Below are positions 22,491 to 33,284 of a DNA stretch of 64,000 nucleotides, in pieces. The stretch lies in contig KV748203.1 in the NCBI GenBank assembly GCA_001692895.1, positions 1,518,330 through 1,582,329 on the forward strand, in the 5' to 3' direction. Both the position numbers and the translations under genes were made by a program. Numbering within the stretch: position 1 is the first letter of the stretch; every line of letters begins with the position of its first letter. This stretch comes from Cenococcum geophilum 1.58. Its lineage: Eukaryota > Ascomycota > Dothideomycetes > Gloniales > Gloniaceae. The notes beneath the pieces were generated by a model. It saw nothing but the letters and a program-made list of their open reading frames with translations, was not told the DNA's origin and made no database searches.

Positions 22491-24089
22491 TGCACCTCGG
22501 TCCATCTCCTCTGCCTCCTTGTACTTTCCCATCTCGCTTGCATACCACGCCGCTTTGAAGAGAACCGACGCCCACGCCTCGACCACCTGTCCACCAGCTG
22601 GCTGACACGTTACCACTGCTTGAGCGTGCGGGAACAGCGCCTGACACACCGGTCAGTTCTCGTGCTTTCCCACCGGGTAGCTGTCATCCATGAGCCTTAT
22701 ATACCTCTCCCTCCATCCCTCCAGCTCATTATACAGCTCCAGCCATTTCTTCGTTGAGAACTGCACTAGCCGATGCATCTCAAATTCGTGCCCATCCACG
22801 CTCATCCCAATCAGGGAGTAATTCGTCAACGTGTGAACATCCTCTTCGAAGTCGGCTTCTCCATCCTCGTCTCGCTGATATTGACTCCGGAGAAGCGACT
22901 CTGGAATCCCCTGCCTGTCAAAAAGACTCATCAGCGAGAGTAGTCGAGCGGCAGTAGGCATCTCTCTCCGGATATGTTCGAATGAGATCTGCCAAGTCGC
23001 GATGATAGAGTTGGATGCCCTGCCGTCCCTGCGATTATCTTGAATGCCCTTGTTAAGTAGACGGGCTCGGTTGTGGTCGCTCCTGCGAACTTCGTCTAGG
23101 TATCGTGAGATGGTCATGCGTGGCGCTCCCTGCTCGATGCAAGCAGCAGCCTGTGTGATGGCGAGGGGCATGTAGTCGAGAGCTTGTAGCAGTTCGATCG
23201 CATTGTGCTCGTTCGCATTAAAGCTGAGCTTCTTCTGGAGAAGGGCGAGTGCATCGCACTTATCCATCGGCTTGACCTCCACAAGGCAATCTCCGCGTCC
23301 TGTCAGTCTGCGCGCCACATCTCGGCTGCGAGAGGTGATGAGGATGGACCCATTTGGCGATTGAGGTAGGAAGTCTGACAGCAGCTCTACTGCTCGGCCT
23401 GGACTACTAACTCCTGCCGCTTGCGTCCCATCGAGTGGAGGGAAGAAGACGGCTGAATCGTCAGCGTTGTCGACAACCATTACCCACCGCCCGTTCGACT
23501 CGTCGCACAACCAGTTGCGGACGAGCCGCAAAACATCCGCTTTGGGGTTGTCCCAGCCGTCCATCCTCGTCGTCTCGGCGATCCTCCGGTAGCCCTCCTC
23601 GAACCTCGCCTGCGTGCCCGCGTGCACCCAGAACACCCACGTTGTTGGTGACTCGCCCCGCACCTGGTAGGCGTACTCGATGGCGATCTGGGACTTTCTA
23701 CGCAGGGGGTCAGCCGGCTGTCTATTTATGTTGGAGGGTATGTAGTCTACCCAACGCCTCCAAGACCAACAAGCGCCGCTCGAGATGCTGGCTTGGCGCA
23801 TATCTGATGTATCTTATCAAGGCTGTCCCGGTTGATGAAGTCGTCGTCTTGCCAAAAGGGCACTGTCGAGGATGGGGGTGGCTTTGGACGGCGGTCGTGC
23901 AGGACGGTAACAGGGCCTAAGACGGCTTAGTAGAAGCACCCAACCATGGATATGAACATGGCATGGAAGGATAGATGACTTACCATTGTATATATTGTGC
24001 CCCGCATTGCCGCTGCCTTGCTGGACTACGTGCGCTGTAACAGATTCATTGCTAAAATTTATAAGGCTGTCTGATGGAGCGTGGGCCAT

Positions 24090-25391
24090 AACGCGTCGCG
24101 AAGCGCATAGGGTAACACGCCATCTGGGGTTGGTGGTTCTTCAGAAGGAGGATAAAGCTGTGAACGGTGTGCATGAGGGTCCCCTACCCAGCCAAGATGC
24201 GGATCACGGGCATAGTCACGGCGAAGTGGCAGTACTCGGACCAGCGCCTGAGTTCAGTTTTATTATAATATCCCCGACGACTTCCTTGACCATACGCTTT
24301 AGTTATGCAATGGTGTTTCGCTCATTTAAAAAGAAGAGCAAAGAGAATTCTACAGTATTGCCCACAAATATTGGTGCAGCTGATGATGTAAGCGGTAGCA
24401 CCGGTGTTCCGCACGGACCATCTACAGTAGATGGACGCTGGGGTTAAGGGATAGGGCTCTATATTGAGGCTCTACATTCCAAATACACACTAGATTCGTG
24501 ACTAGTATAATCTTAATTGCTAACTACAAAAGCTATATCAAAAGCTTCCAAGCCGAAAGCCTCCAAGCCAACAGCTTCCAAATCAAAAGCTTCTATATCT
24601 ACGGCCTCCAAATCAAATCCGGGCTTTAAATTGGAGCTTCAAATCGAAGCTTTAAATTGTGGCTCGAATGGAGCTTTGATCACGATATTTTGATTCGGCG
24701 GGGTTTAGGTTGGCGGTTTGGTACATTTAGTCCGCCATATCTAGGGTAATTTAGGGTAATTACCCTACCGTCTCCACACTCACAGTTCCCCAACGGATGT
24801 CGCATTCCTCTACTTTAGACTACCCAATTCCTACAGATCTCGCGGGATCGCTGGGTCATGGTCGGCCCGTCTCCCGGCAGACAATGCAAGATGTGGATAA
24901 TTCCAGGGAATTGCGATTTGGAAAAAGCAAATTATGTCCTGCATGGGTTAGGTGAACCTGCATATTATCCCGCCCAACCTTATCAGCTTTACTGCGACCT
25001 TGACCGGACCTCCGATACCTCCATCTCCACACGAATGCACACCCGCACTACACCATTCTCCAATTCAGCTCTGACACTTGCGGATTTGCTCTCTGTCAAT
25101 TCTCCCTGACAGCGGGAGTCGGCAGCGTCAATTTCAACCTCCATCGGCCGGTACCCGCCGTTCGATGGAGACAATTGTTAGAACAAATTCCTATCAACTT
25201 TCTCTTATCTGTCACCTTGAGCATCCAACTCGTCCATTGTGATCTATCATTTATTATCGTCATCGCCATCTCCATCTTTCATCTTTACGACCTTTCTCAA
25301 ACAACTAAGACAAACACTCTACCACTACTTCCGTCCTGTTACTATACCATCCTACAAGACCACTTTCCACTATCTTCTGCTACTTTCCACC
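24090..25391. other. Intergenic region upstream of the NLR-type gene and the OHCU decarboxylase gene
   Basis: No supported gene. A + strand reading frame at about 24,309-24,447 (starts MVFRSFKKKSKENS) looks protein-like but is short and unrecognised. Degenerate short repeats around AAAGCTTCCAA/GGAGCTTCAAATC run from 24,541 to 24,680. The last 150 bp before 25392 are pyrimidine-rich, as in many ascomycete promoters and 5' UTRs. Confidence 0.5.
24541..24680. repeat. Degenerate AAGCTTCCAA repeats
   Basis: Imperfect repeats of about 15-18 bp with the core AAGCTTCCAA or its variants (AAGCCTCCAA, GGCCTCCAAA, GGAGCTTCAA). Part is in inverse orientation. Confidence 0.5.
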
Positions 25392-26330
25392 ATGGCTACT
25401 CTCCCCCCAATCTCCGACCTTCCTTCTCTTCCCGCCTCCAGCCTCACAGCAGTCCTCGACCTCCTCTTTGAGCCCTCCCCACCCCTACACACTCTCTCAA
25501 CCCCGCTTCTCCAATCCGCCACATTCTCTTCCTATCCCGCCCTTATCGTCGCCATCCAAACCCAACTAACTACTCTCGCCTCCTCCACGTCTCCAGACGC
25601 CATAACCACTCTATCCGAGATCCTGTGTGCGCATCCACGCCTAGGCGAGAAGAAAGTCGACTCAGAGCAGAGCCGTGCAGAGCAGGCGCAGCTAAACAAA
25701 GGTGGACAGGAAGAGGCCGAAGCTCTAGCGAAGTTGAACCGGGAGTATGAGGAGGTGTTTCCCGGGCTGAGATATGTGTGAGCAGTGCAATCCACATTCA
25801 ATATTGCTTTCTTTATCTCCTTGCACACCGCATGACCCTTGCTTCAGCCAAAGAGCACTTTCAAAGCAAGAGAATGTCAATCTTTACCAATCCCTCTTCC
25901 CTATTTTCCCAGATTCTCCCACCGATTTCTAATAACATGTCTCTCCTGGCAGTGTCTTTGTCAATGGCCGCTCGCGCCCTGAGGTCATGTCCAATATACG
26001 CTCACGCATTTCCCGCAATGACATCGCTGCCGAGCGGGCCGAAGCTATCCAGGTACGCCTTTCTCCCGGCCCTAACCCCTTTCCTAGTTCCTTGTAGCTG
26101 CTTCTGTCCCTCTATTAACTTTTCCTATGCATTATTCCCATTTTATTTCACCTTGTCCTCAGTCACATCCCTGTCTTGTANTTCATGTATTATCCGCCGA
26201 GTTCATAATTGAACTTCACTTCCAATATCTGCTACACACACCATTCTCAACTAATGTGACGCATTAGGCAATGTGCGACATAGCCGTCGACCGTGCACAG
26301 AAGCTCCCACAGGGACTAGCACGACTATAG
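25392..26330 (+). CDS. OHCU decarboxylase (2-oxo-4-hydroxy-4-carboxy-5-ureidoimidazoline decarboxylase)
   Basis: Catalyses the last step from urate to S-allantoin in purine breakdown. Exons by splice signals and phase: 25392-25777, 25953-26052, 26268-26330; product 182 aa, normal for the family. Exon 1 has the conserved AHPRLGEKK (catalytic His region) and SRAEQAQL, then NREYEEVFPGLRYV. The splice to exon 2 continues VFVNGRSRPE and a short Arg-rich helix, and exon 3 gives AMCDIAVDRAQKL before TAG. Introns are 175 and 215 bp; the second contains one ambiguous base (26181). ATG 25392 fits the family start (MATLPPISDLP); an upstream in-frame Met exists at 25239 but lies in pyrimidine-rich leader sequence. 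Fungal forms vary between cytosol and peroxisome; no clear C-terminal SKL is present. Confidence 0.88.
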
Positions 26331-27106
26331 CCTCCACACACCGCACAGCATCGACAGGAGAACTTCTTCCCGTACCCTGCATCCATTTCCCTAAGTTTAT
26401 CTCAGATGATCCTGTATCCAACACCACTAGCACTCATAAAAGCCAACCCAGCAACGCCCGCTCCACTCCTCTTGCGCGGGGAGCGTTGGCTCGACTGCCA
26501 ATTCTTAGTCAATTGTAGCTCTGGAACCGTCTACCAGTGGCTGGGACTAACCCATGGCACCGCATCACAGCAGCAGCACTTAAAATCTCATAAATTCAAA
26601 AGACATCACAAGTCATTATTTCCCTTGATCGAAATCTCGCCCTGAAAAGCGTACATTCTCGTTCCTGTGTATTCTTACTCCTCATCCAAAACATCTCCAT
26701 CTCTCGTGCCACAACTCTCAATCCCCAGACCCAACTCCAGCAGAAACGCTCAAAGCCGAAATGCGGGAATTAAACCCAATAATCCGCTTGAAGCACAATG
26801 GCCATTCCCATTATTTGGATAAAACGATAGAAGCAGCACGGGAAAATGCACCATGCCGCCCAAAGACCCTAGGGGAAGAACCAAAAACCCCGGCCCAATG
26901 CAGCTCGCGAAATATGTCCGTGCGTCCGTTTCCCAGTTAGAGTCGCTGTAATCGCTATCAGTCCAATAGTTGCAGTAATCATGTCACTCCGTCCTTTCCC
27001 TTTCCTTAGCTCCGGTGCGCAAAATCGCAAAATCACAATCAGTCTCAGTCTCAGTCTCCCAGTCTTTCAGCATCTTAGTCTCTCTTAGGCCTCTCCCATC
27101 CTCCCC
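26331..27106. other. Intergenic region, no gene seen
   Basis: Space between two converging genes. ORFs here overlap on both strands without protein-like content. Short CAGTCTCAGTCTC repeats near 27,040-27,060. Confidence 0.5.
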
Positions 27107-28453
27107 TCAATAAAACTTAAACACTAAAACCTCCTCCTCTTCCTCCGTCCCCACCCCCCCAAACTTCCTCACCTCCCCACCCAGCCTGTCCCCCGGCCAA
27201 ATCGGCTCAACCCCTTCCGGCCCATCCACCCCATCGTAATCCCCCACAACCGCCTCCTCGGGATCCAGAACACTAAAATCGGAATAATACTGCACGGGGA
27301 ACGGCGGCGTCCTCGCCGCATCGCTGCTCGTCTCGACGGTGCTGGAATACGACGCAGAGGTGCTGCAGGGCGAGCCCAGCATCTCAGCGTCCGAGGAGGA
27401 GGGGTCGTCGTCGTCATCATCATAGGGGGAGCGGACTTCGTCTTCGAGGTCAAGGGCGTCGTAGTTGGAGATGCCGAGCGGGGAGGGCGGGAGCGGGAGG
27501 TAGTTGCGGCGCGGGAGGCAGACGGGCGGGGCGGCGGACGGCGGTGCGGGCGGCGGAGGGGGGCAGGGGTAGCTGTAAGGGGAGCTGGGCGGGCCGCTCC
27601 AGGGCCTGCTCCCACCAGTCGCAGTCGCAGTCGCATTCGCATTCGCGCCGGAACCCGGATTGGCGCTGATACCCGGATACCTCGAGGCCGGATACGCACT
27701 CGCACCCGCACCCGCACCCGCACCGACACACCCGCTCAGCGCAAAATACCGCCCCTCGCGCACCGCGGCCGTCGGCGGGAACGGCGGCGGCCGCTGCAGC
27801 ACCGGCCGCGTGTGCATCTCGTGCGCGGCGTCCGCAAACGCCGCGCGCGCAATCTCCAGCTGCCTTCTCTCGTTCTCCCCCTGCGGCGCGACCCCGCCCC
27901 CTGCGGCTGCGGCGGCGGCCGCGCGCCGCCGGACGCGGTTCAGGATCGCGGCTTTGCGCAGCAGGTGGCGGCCCAGGCTGCTCTTCTGCTTCGCCCACAC
28001 GGCGATCTTGGAGCTGCCTCTGTCGACGATGTTGGAGGCGGGGAGGGAGAAGGGGCGCGAGAGGCGGGAGGTGATGAGGAAGAGGCGGAGGCGGCGCTTT
28101 TTTTTGCCCAGGGTGGAGAGTTCGCCGTCGATGTCGGTGAGGGGGCGCGGGCGCTTGAGGGGTGTTATTGGGTCGTGGGTTGCGGTGGATGAGGACGAGG
28201 GCGAGGGGCGGAAGGGGAAGGTTAGGGGCGGGCTTGATGGTGCAGGGCGGAAGGTGAAGAGGGCGGTTTTTGGGATTGTTGGTGCGGCTGTCGTTGTGGT
28301 TGCTGTTGATGTGGTGGTGGTAAGGGGTGGGTTTGAAGCTGAGGTAGGGATAGAGGGGGAGGTGGAGGAGGGAGTTGGGGACCGGCGCAGCGGCGAAGAC
28401 ATGCTGATGGATGGCGGGATCAGAGACGCGAGACGGTCGAAGGGTCGGCCCAT
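27107..28453 (-). CDS. Conserved fungal hypothetical protein, low complexity, basic core
   Basis: 448 aa in one open frame from ATG 28453; a second Met at codon 18 (MSSPLRRSP) is also possible. The N-terminal third is Ser/Thr/Pro-rich. The only well-structured stretch is residues about 115-180: KKKRRLRLFLITSRLSRPF followed by a segment with AVWAKQKSSLGRHLLRKAA, which I recall as conserved in unnamed Pezizomycotina proteins. After it come poly-Ala, Gly-Ala and Pro-rich repeats (from hexamer DNA repeats at about 27,620-27,730), an Asp run (DDDDDD) and an acidic C-terminus ending VLVFKFY. There are no membrane segments and no signal peptide. The basic core suggests a nuclear protein, but function is unknown. 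Confidence 0.7.
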   Translation of the reverse strand: MGRPFDRLASLIPPSISMSSPLRRSPTPSSTSPSIPTSASNPPLTTTTSTATTTTAAPTIPKTALFTFRPAPSSPPLTFPFRPSPSSSSTATHDPITPLKRPRPLTDIDGELSTLGKKKRRLRLFLITSRLSRPFSLPASNIVDRGSSKIAVWAKQKSSLGRHLLRKAAILNRVRRRAAAAAAAGGGVAPQGENERRQLEIARAAFADAAHEMHTRPVLQRPPPFPPTAAVREGRYFALSGCVGAGAGAGASAYPASRYPGISANPGSGANANATATATGGSRPWSGPPSSPYSYPCPPPPPAPPSAAPPVCLPRRNYLPLPPSPLGISNYDALDLEDEVRSPYDDDDDDPSSSDAEMLGSPCSTSASYSSTVETSSDAARTPPFPVQYYSDFSVLDPEEAVVGDYDGVDGPEGVEPIWPGDRLGGEVRKFGGVGTEEEEEVLVFKFY

Positions 28454-31400
28454 TTTCTTCGCCGTTTGTCGGGGTGGTAGATGCGTGGATGCGTGAGCAT
28501 TGCCGGCGTGCAGTTTATCGAGCGACGAGTGCCAAGATGCTGCGTTTGGTCGGCCAGGAATGAGGATGTGCTGTGTAATATCTCCTCGGATCGCGAGGAC
28601 AGAGCGTATATGAAAGGGTGACGTTGAGTATGGTGTTGAGTGTCGAGCGCGGTGAGCAATACCGGTGTATCACTAAGACGGTGGTGTGCAAGGATAAAAG
28701 CGTGCAATGGCTGTGCCTGGGCGAGGCATCACGAGGTCTGCTGCTGCATTGGGTGTCCAGGAGAACAGGTTGAGGGGAGGGTTCTCTGGGTAACGGGGAG
28801 ACGGGCTGTGGGAGAGGAGAAGAACGGCCGGGTGGGACATGNAATAATACGATACCGTTACCTTTGGCGCACTGTCGCTGTGGTCGCCGCGTCGCATCCT
28901 CCTCCTCCCCCAGGCCTGAACCCGGCATTTCGGAAAAGGCGGAGAACCTGGGCAGCTTGTGCAGTCTGGGGCTGCCCAGTCGTGCCCAGATGTCAGATGA
29001 CGAGCACGGCGCAGGGATGGCCAACAAGAGCCCACTAAGAGCCCTCGAGCCCCGAATTCAATTGGAGCAGAAACACGCGCCACCCGATGTTCCGTGCGAC
29101 TTCTGCCCCGTGAGTCTGCTACCAAACACCGCCAACGCTGCCAACGCCGCCAACACCGCCAAACCGCCTGCTGGGCAATTCCCACCGTCTGCTGTCTGCT
29201 CCACCCCGTATCTTGTACCCGCTGCTGAGGTATGCGAGACTACGGTCGAAAAAATTATGCCAAAAGCCCCGAAAGATTTGTAGTCCACCCGCTCATAACG
29301 CAGGGAAATTTTTGCTCAAAGATTTTCTCCTTTACCTCCTCCACCAACAGCCACGTGGAAAACAGAAGGCGTCCGGCCGCATTCCCGATGCGGCATCTAG
29401 TAGCGAGCCCGGCCCCCCTGCGACTCTTTTCGTTCGCGAAACGGGCTGATGTTTGGCCCCACCGTTTTGGCCCCACCGTTCAGCCTCGTGGGGAAAGGCG
29501 CCGATCTGCATCATTAGGAAGCGCATTACTAACCCGTACTGGCCTAAGAATGCCGGGCGGGCTCCAGTTTTGATCAGCCGCCGTGCTTTGATCCAGGAAA
29601 CACCGTCCAATTCCAGTGAGAACACCGCCAGAGCCGCTCAGGACGCGGCCGGTCTATGAGGCGTGGTAGCTAGGCCCAGCCCCGCCGATGATTAAAAAGG
29701 GGGGACCCTGGAATTGAGAGGATGAGACGAAAAAAAAATTTGAAAATGACCAAAAAAAAAATTTAATTCCTTGGATGAGACTGCTCGGACTGCCGACAAT
29801 AAAAAAATGTCGCACACGTCGAGAACACGACATTCTGCTGTCGCATCTCATGCCAACAAAACTACCTGCTACTTTTCTATCAGGGCTCGATCGATCGCAT
29901 ACAGCATCTGTCTCGTCATCCTGCCGTGTCTTGCCTCTGTCCTGCCTTTGCCTTCGCCTTGCCCTGCCCCCGACGCAACCTACATGTACGTGTCGTGAGC
30001 GAGAAAAACTTTTCATGCCTGCTGCTACCACTGCCATCCGTTCACCCGCTTACTTCGCCTAGCTTTGCCTGTGCTAGCACCAACACTCAGCTGCTGTCGG
30101 CGAAAATGGAAATGCTGACGTAACGATGGCCTCATGATGCTGGATGATACACGGCGTGCCGTGGCTTCGTTTATGTAGCTGCTCGTTGACTGGCTGGCTG
30201 CTGGTTCCAACATGAAATAGTTGGAGTACATAGCGCTGGGCACGGGCTGGAACCCACCGAATCTGGGGATCGGCTTGGAGCCGCGCGGGGAGAGGCTGCC
30301 AAAAGAGTGGGTCTTTTCTCCAGGGAGACACCTGTTGCTAATGCGGCAACCTCCTTACTACCATGGAGGTTCTGCCAATTGTATGGTAATACCGGTAGTT
30401 TTCATTGTATTAGTAGTCACGTGTAGATGAATAAGAAGATATTGATGGGGACGAGTTCCCTAAAGGGTATAGATGAAGTGCCTCTTGGGTCAAATATACT
30501 CCCTCCCCAATACCAAAATTCTACCTGGTTATCCCGATATTGGTGACATTCACTAATATTTCCGAAACCCAGCATGTCACCATCTTGCTCCAAAAAGGGG
30601 TTGATCAGGATGGCTTGATCAGGACGTGTTGATCGTGATACAAAGTATGTCATTACAACCACGCATCGTCTGTTGTGTCTCCGGCCCAGCCCGCGAAGCA
30701 TCACAGCCAGGTTCTGAGTGGTGGAGGAATACCTTCTGCCGCTCTTCTGTCAGTCATCACTCTCCAGCATCATCTTGCCTCACAGGCTACTCCCTGCCCT
30801 TTCCCTTGCTTCAAGCCTCCAATCCTCCTCGCCTCCGAAATTCGCAAGGGTTCTACTCGCATTAGGCATTTTCTTTTCTGATTCAGGTTTCCTTCCCCTT
30901 CAGAAGAAAACGAACGAGCACGATCTGACAGGAACCAACACCAATGTCTCCTGCACGCATCATTGGCTGCGACTTTTACGACCGGATGCGGCCGCCATGC
31001 AAAGAATGCTGGAACTTGTTAGAGCTCCAAACCAGGTGCCTGTCGTGTTACGCTGCATGGAGCATCACCGAAAATGCCGCTGCCGCGTACCTGCGAATTT
31101 GCTCGGACAGAGTGGATCCCGAGTTGCAACAGAACCCTTACCCGGATTCCTGCCAAGGACTGCCAATGTCCAACAGGAAATACCATGACTCCGACGTCGA
31201 GCTAACAAGGTTGCGATCCGAGGACAGTTGTGTGTTGTGCTGCACGTGCCATATATCATATATCCATCCATAGGACAGGGCAGTCAGCTTCGCTTCCCAA
31301 GCTCCTCAGCCAAGAATTGCACAACCACTCCAGGTAAATTGGGCTATTATTACACTTCCGCTACTCATGTACTTTTACTGCTCGGGGCGGTCTGCTGGAC

Positions 31401-31796
31401 CGAGTCCCGAGGAGATGGATATGATGAGGTGGACACGCCAGCACATGATTCCTCGAATCAAGTGGTTGATGCTATACTATTCCGAACACTTCCACGCCTG
31501 AAAATGCCTGACCGAACTGCGAAGTGCGAAATGCGACAGCAAGATGCGACAGCGAAATGCGACCGCGAAAAAGCGACAAAGCGGAAATACCCAAGAGACC
31601 ATCCGTCACTTTCCGTCTACCAACTAGTCTAAATAGTAAGGTACATACATATTATGCGAGAAGTAGATCATTTCACCCACCACCTAACCGATGCTCTATA
31701 TTACACTTTCTCTCTTAGCGACTGGGACAGCAGCCGGTCTTCTATCCTCCGCATAACTTTGTTCGTCTGTTCTGCCAGACTGAGCGTCAAGACCTG
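28454..31796. other. 3.3-kb gene-poor stretch
   Basis: Many overlapping short ORFs on both strands, none with recognised motifs. Noted items: one ambiguous base at 28842; a 9-bp repeat (GCCAACGCC-type) at about 29,128-29,165; A-runs at about 29,731-29,762; and an ORF at 30944-31273 (+) with several CxxC pairs (CDFYDRMRPPCKEC) that might be a small exon. I cannot support a gene. Confidence 0.5.
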
Positions 31797-32879
31797 TCAC
31801 ATGTCAGCGCGCGAGTTCCAGCGGAGAGTTATCACGTCCCGTACCGTGTGTGGTAATATCCGGGCGAGATGGGCGAAGAAGCCCTTATACACAGCTAGGA
31901 TGCCCTCAGTCTTGACGGTGCGGTACAGGCAATCGAAAGCGCTGTTGTAGAGGTTGCCCGTCTGATTATACATGCGCGACATGACCGTGTCCGGCGGGTG
32001 CATGACGACGCAGACTACAAACCCGCTCGCCGTGCTGCTGGCAAGATGCAATGGTGCGCCTTCTTCCATCCCCAGGTGCTTTACCAACCGCCGCTTCGCG
32101 AAGAAATATGTGGGTAGCTGGACGGAGCTGCCGAAACCTGTCCGGACCATGGCAGGCCCTACTCCTCGATACAAACCCTTTATTCCTTCTTGGGTGTAGA
32201 TGGTCCGTAGCCCGTCCCACGCGTTCTTGTAATGATGCTGTGTGCCTACAGGGAGGAAGGGTGAGTATGATTGCAGTCTGGTTTTCACAAGGAAGAATGG
32301 TGATCCAGCTGCCGCGCCGAGGATGCCAGACGTCGCGCCCGAGAAGATATTAACACCAAAGGACTGAACGTTAGGGTCCTTGAAGATCGCGGTAGTAACG
32401 GTTTTCCGGATGGGCTCGTAGAAGCCTAACCGGCATCCATTGAGAGTCATCTGGTAGATATACTGTACGCACCAGGGACGCCTTGTCAGCAAGCCCCAAG
32501 ATGCGCTGAACATCCCTCCCCTACAAAGACCAACTCACAGCGCAGCTCAGCCCTCTTAACAGTCCCTTTGGGCCCTCATTTTTGAGAACCACTGCAACGC
32601 CGTGAAACACGCCTTTATATTGCCGCACCACTTCTTTCTTTGACTGCAGCTCCCCCTGAAGCTGCAATCTGTAACAGCGTCAGCGTATGGGCGATGGGTA
32701 GCACAGCAGAGATGCACACCGAATCTTGATGGTCTCAAAGCCGTGGGTTACTGTGACCGCTCCGCAAGCCGCAACACCCCCAGCAATGAACGCCCTATGT
32801 AGCCTTAATCAGCCCAATGTCTTCTTCCACATCCCCGGGCTCTCCGAATGTGTGGCGCATACCCCAGTGTTGTCGACAT
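31797..32879 (-). CDS. OAC1: Mitochondrial carrier, oxaloacetate/sulfate type (Oac1-like)
   Basis: Inner-membrane carrier expected to move oxaloacetate, sulfate and related anions. Exons 32879-32863, 32794-32720, 32668-32539 and 32462-31797, with introns of 68, 51 and 76 bp; all joints keep phase and give 295 aa, the usual carrier length. Three carrier repeats are visible: FETIKIRLQLQGEL (repeat 1, where the usual Pro of PxD/ExxK is replaced in THGFETIK), SPFFLVKTRLQ (repeat 2), HPPDTVMSRMYNQTG (repeat 3). Signatures NGCRLGFYEP and GSSVQLPTYFFAKRRL point to the Oac1 branch rather than other carriers. Start: a 17-nt first exon (MSTTLG) splices into AFIAGGVAACGAVTVTH. It is head-to-head with the SWD2 gene. 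Confidence 0.88.
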
Positions 32880-33284
32880 GGCTTCCTTTCCCCCTACCCA
32901 AGGCGGGAATTGTTGTTTCGTGGTCGATAGGCGTGCGGCTGAGGGCGAACAGTTGCTTATGGACGTTCGAAGTGGCGCGCAGAGTGGATTATATAGCGAA
33001 AGGGAGCAATCTGACAGGCTTACTGGGGATTATCAACAGCTGGTGGTGATTGAGGAACAATTTAGTACCGAGGACTGCCGAAACCGGAGTACCCGGATGG
33101 CAGAATGTCGGTCGAATTTTGAAGCAAAGCGGAACAAGCCTTTCCACACTCTTGTATCAACCACCAACAACCGCTACAGCAACGCGATACATACACATTA
33201 GCCCTATACGCAGTGCGATACTAACTGTAACGTGCTCTATTCTCGACATGCTCGCACCGAGGTAGCGCCTCTGGTAAACCGACA
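32880..33284. promoter_or_regulatory. Shared upstream region of OAC1 and SWD2 genes
   Basis: 405 bp separate the two divergent start codons, so any promoters must overlap or be adjacent. I see no clear TATA box; the stretch near 33,160-33,230 is repetitive in CAACAACC/ATACACAT. Inference from layout only. Confidence 0.4.

Larger units (their letters stand above)
21268..24089 (-). pseudogene. NLR-type protein (NB-ARC + TPR repeats), disrupted
   Basis: A fungal STAND receptor of the kind used in non-self recognition. Proposed exons: 24089-23984, 23916-23751, 23697 onward. Introns of 67 and 53 bp are phase-consistent; the second splits the P-loop, and splicing gives GLGGVGKS (residues 86-93). 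Further NB-ARC marks are VMVVDNADD, GSILITSRSRD, MPLAI and the MHD-like EFEMHRLVQ. Translation stops at codon 439 (TGA, 22653-22655), where relatives have Trp before a Cys-Gln-x-Leu-Phe-Pro-His motif; the frame stays open beyond it. TPR units of 42 aa follow. One extra G at about 22,237 shifts the frame, and a 10-N gap sits at 21667-21676. The terminal TPR (YKDASPLYQRA) and stop at 21268 are preserved. As written only a 438-aa NB-ARC product is made. The N-terminus is about 35 residues with no enzyme domain. Confidence 0.85.

Noticed and set aside
21447..22605. Long + strand ORFs opposite the TPR array (208 and 313 codons)
   Set aside because: They are the antisense shadow of near-identical 126-bp repeats; the TPR reading on the minus strand is clearly the coding one.
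23435..23920. 161-codon + strand ORF across the NB-ARC region
   Set aside because: Arg/Pro-rich shadow of the GC-rich NB-ARC coding strand, without motifs.
27660..28496. 278-codon + strand ORF opposite the 448-aa gene
   Set aside because: Low-complexity complement of Ala/Gly/Pro codons. The minus strand has the basic conserved core and a cleaner composition.
30944..31273. 109-codon + strand ORF with several CxxC pairs
   Set aside because: Cys spacing hints at a zinc-binding fold, but there is no recognisable family, no supporting exons and overlapping ORFs in other frames.
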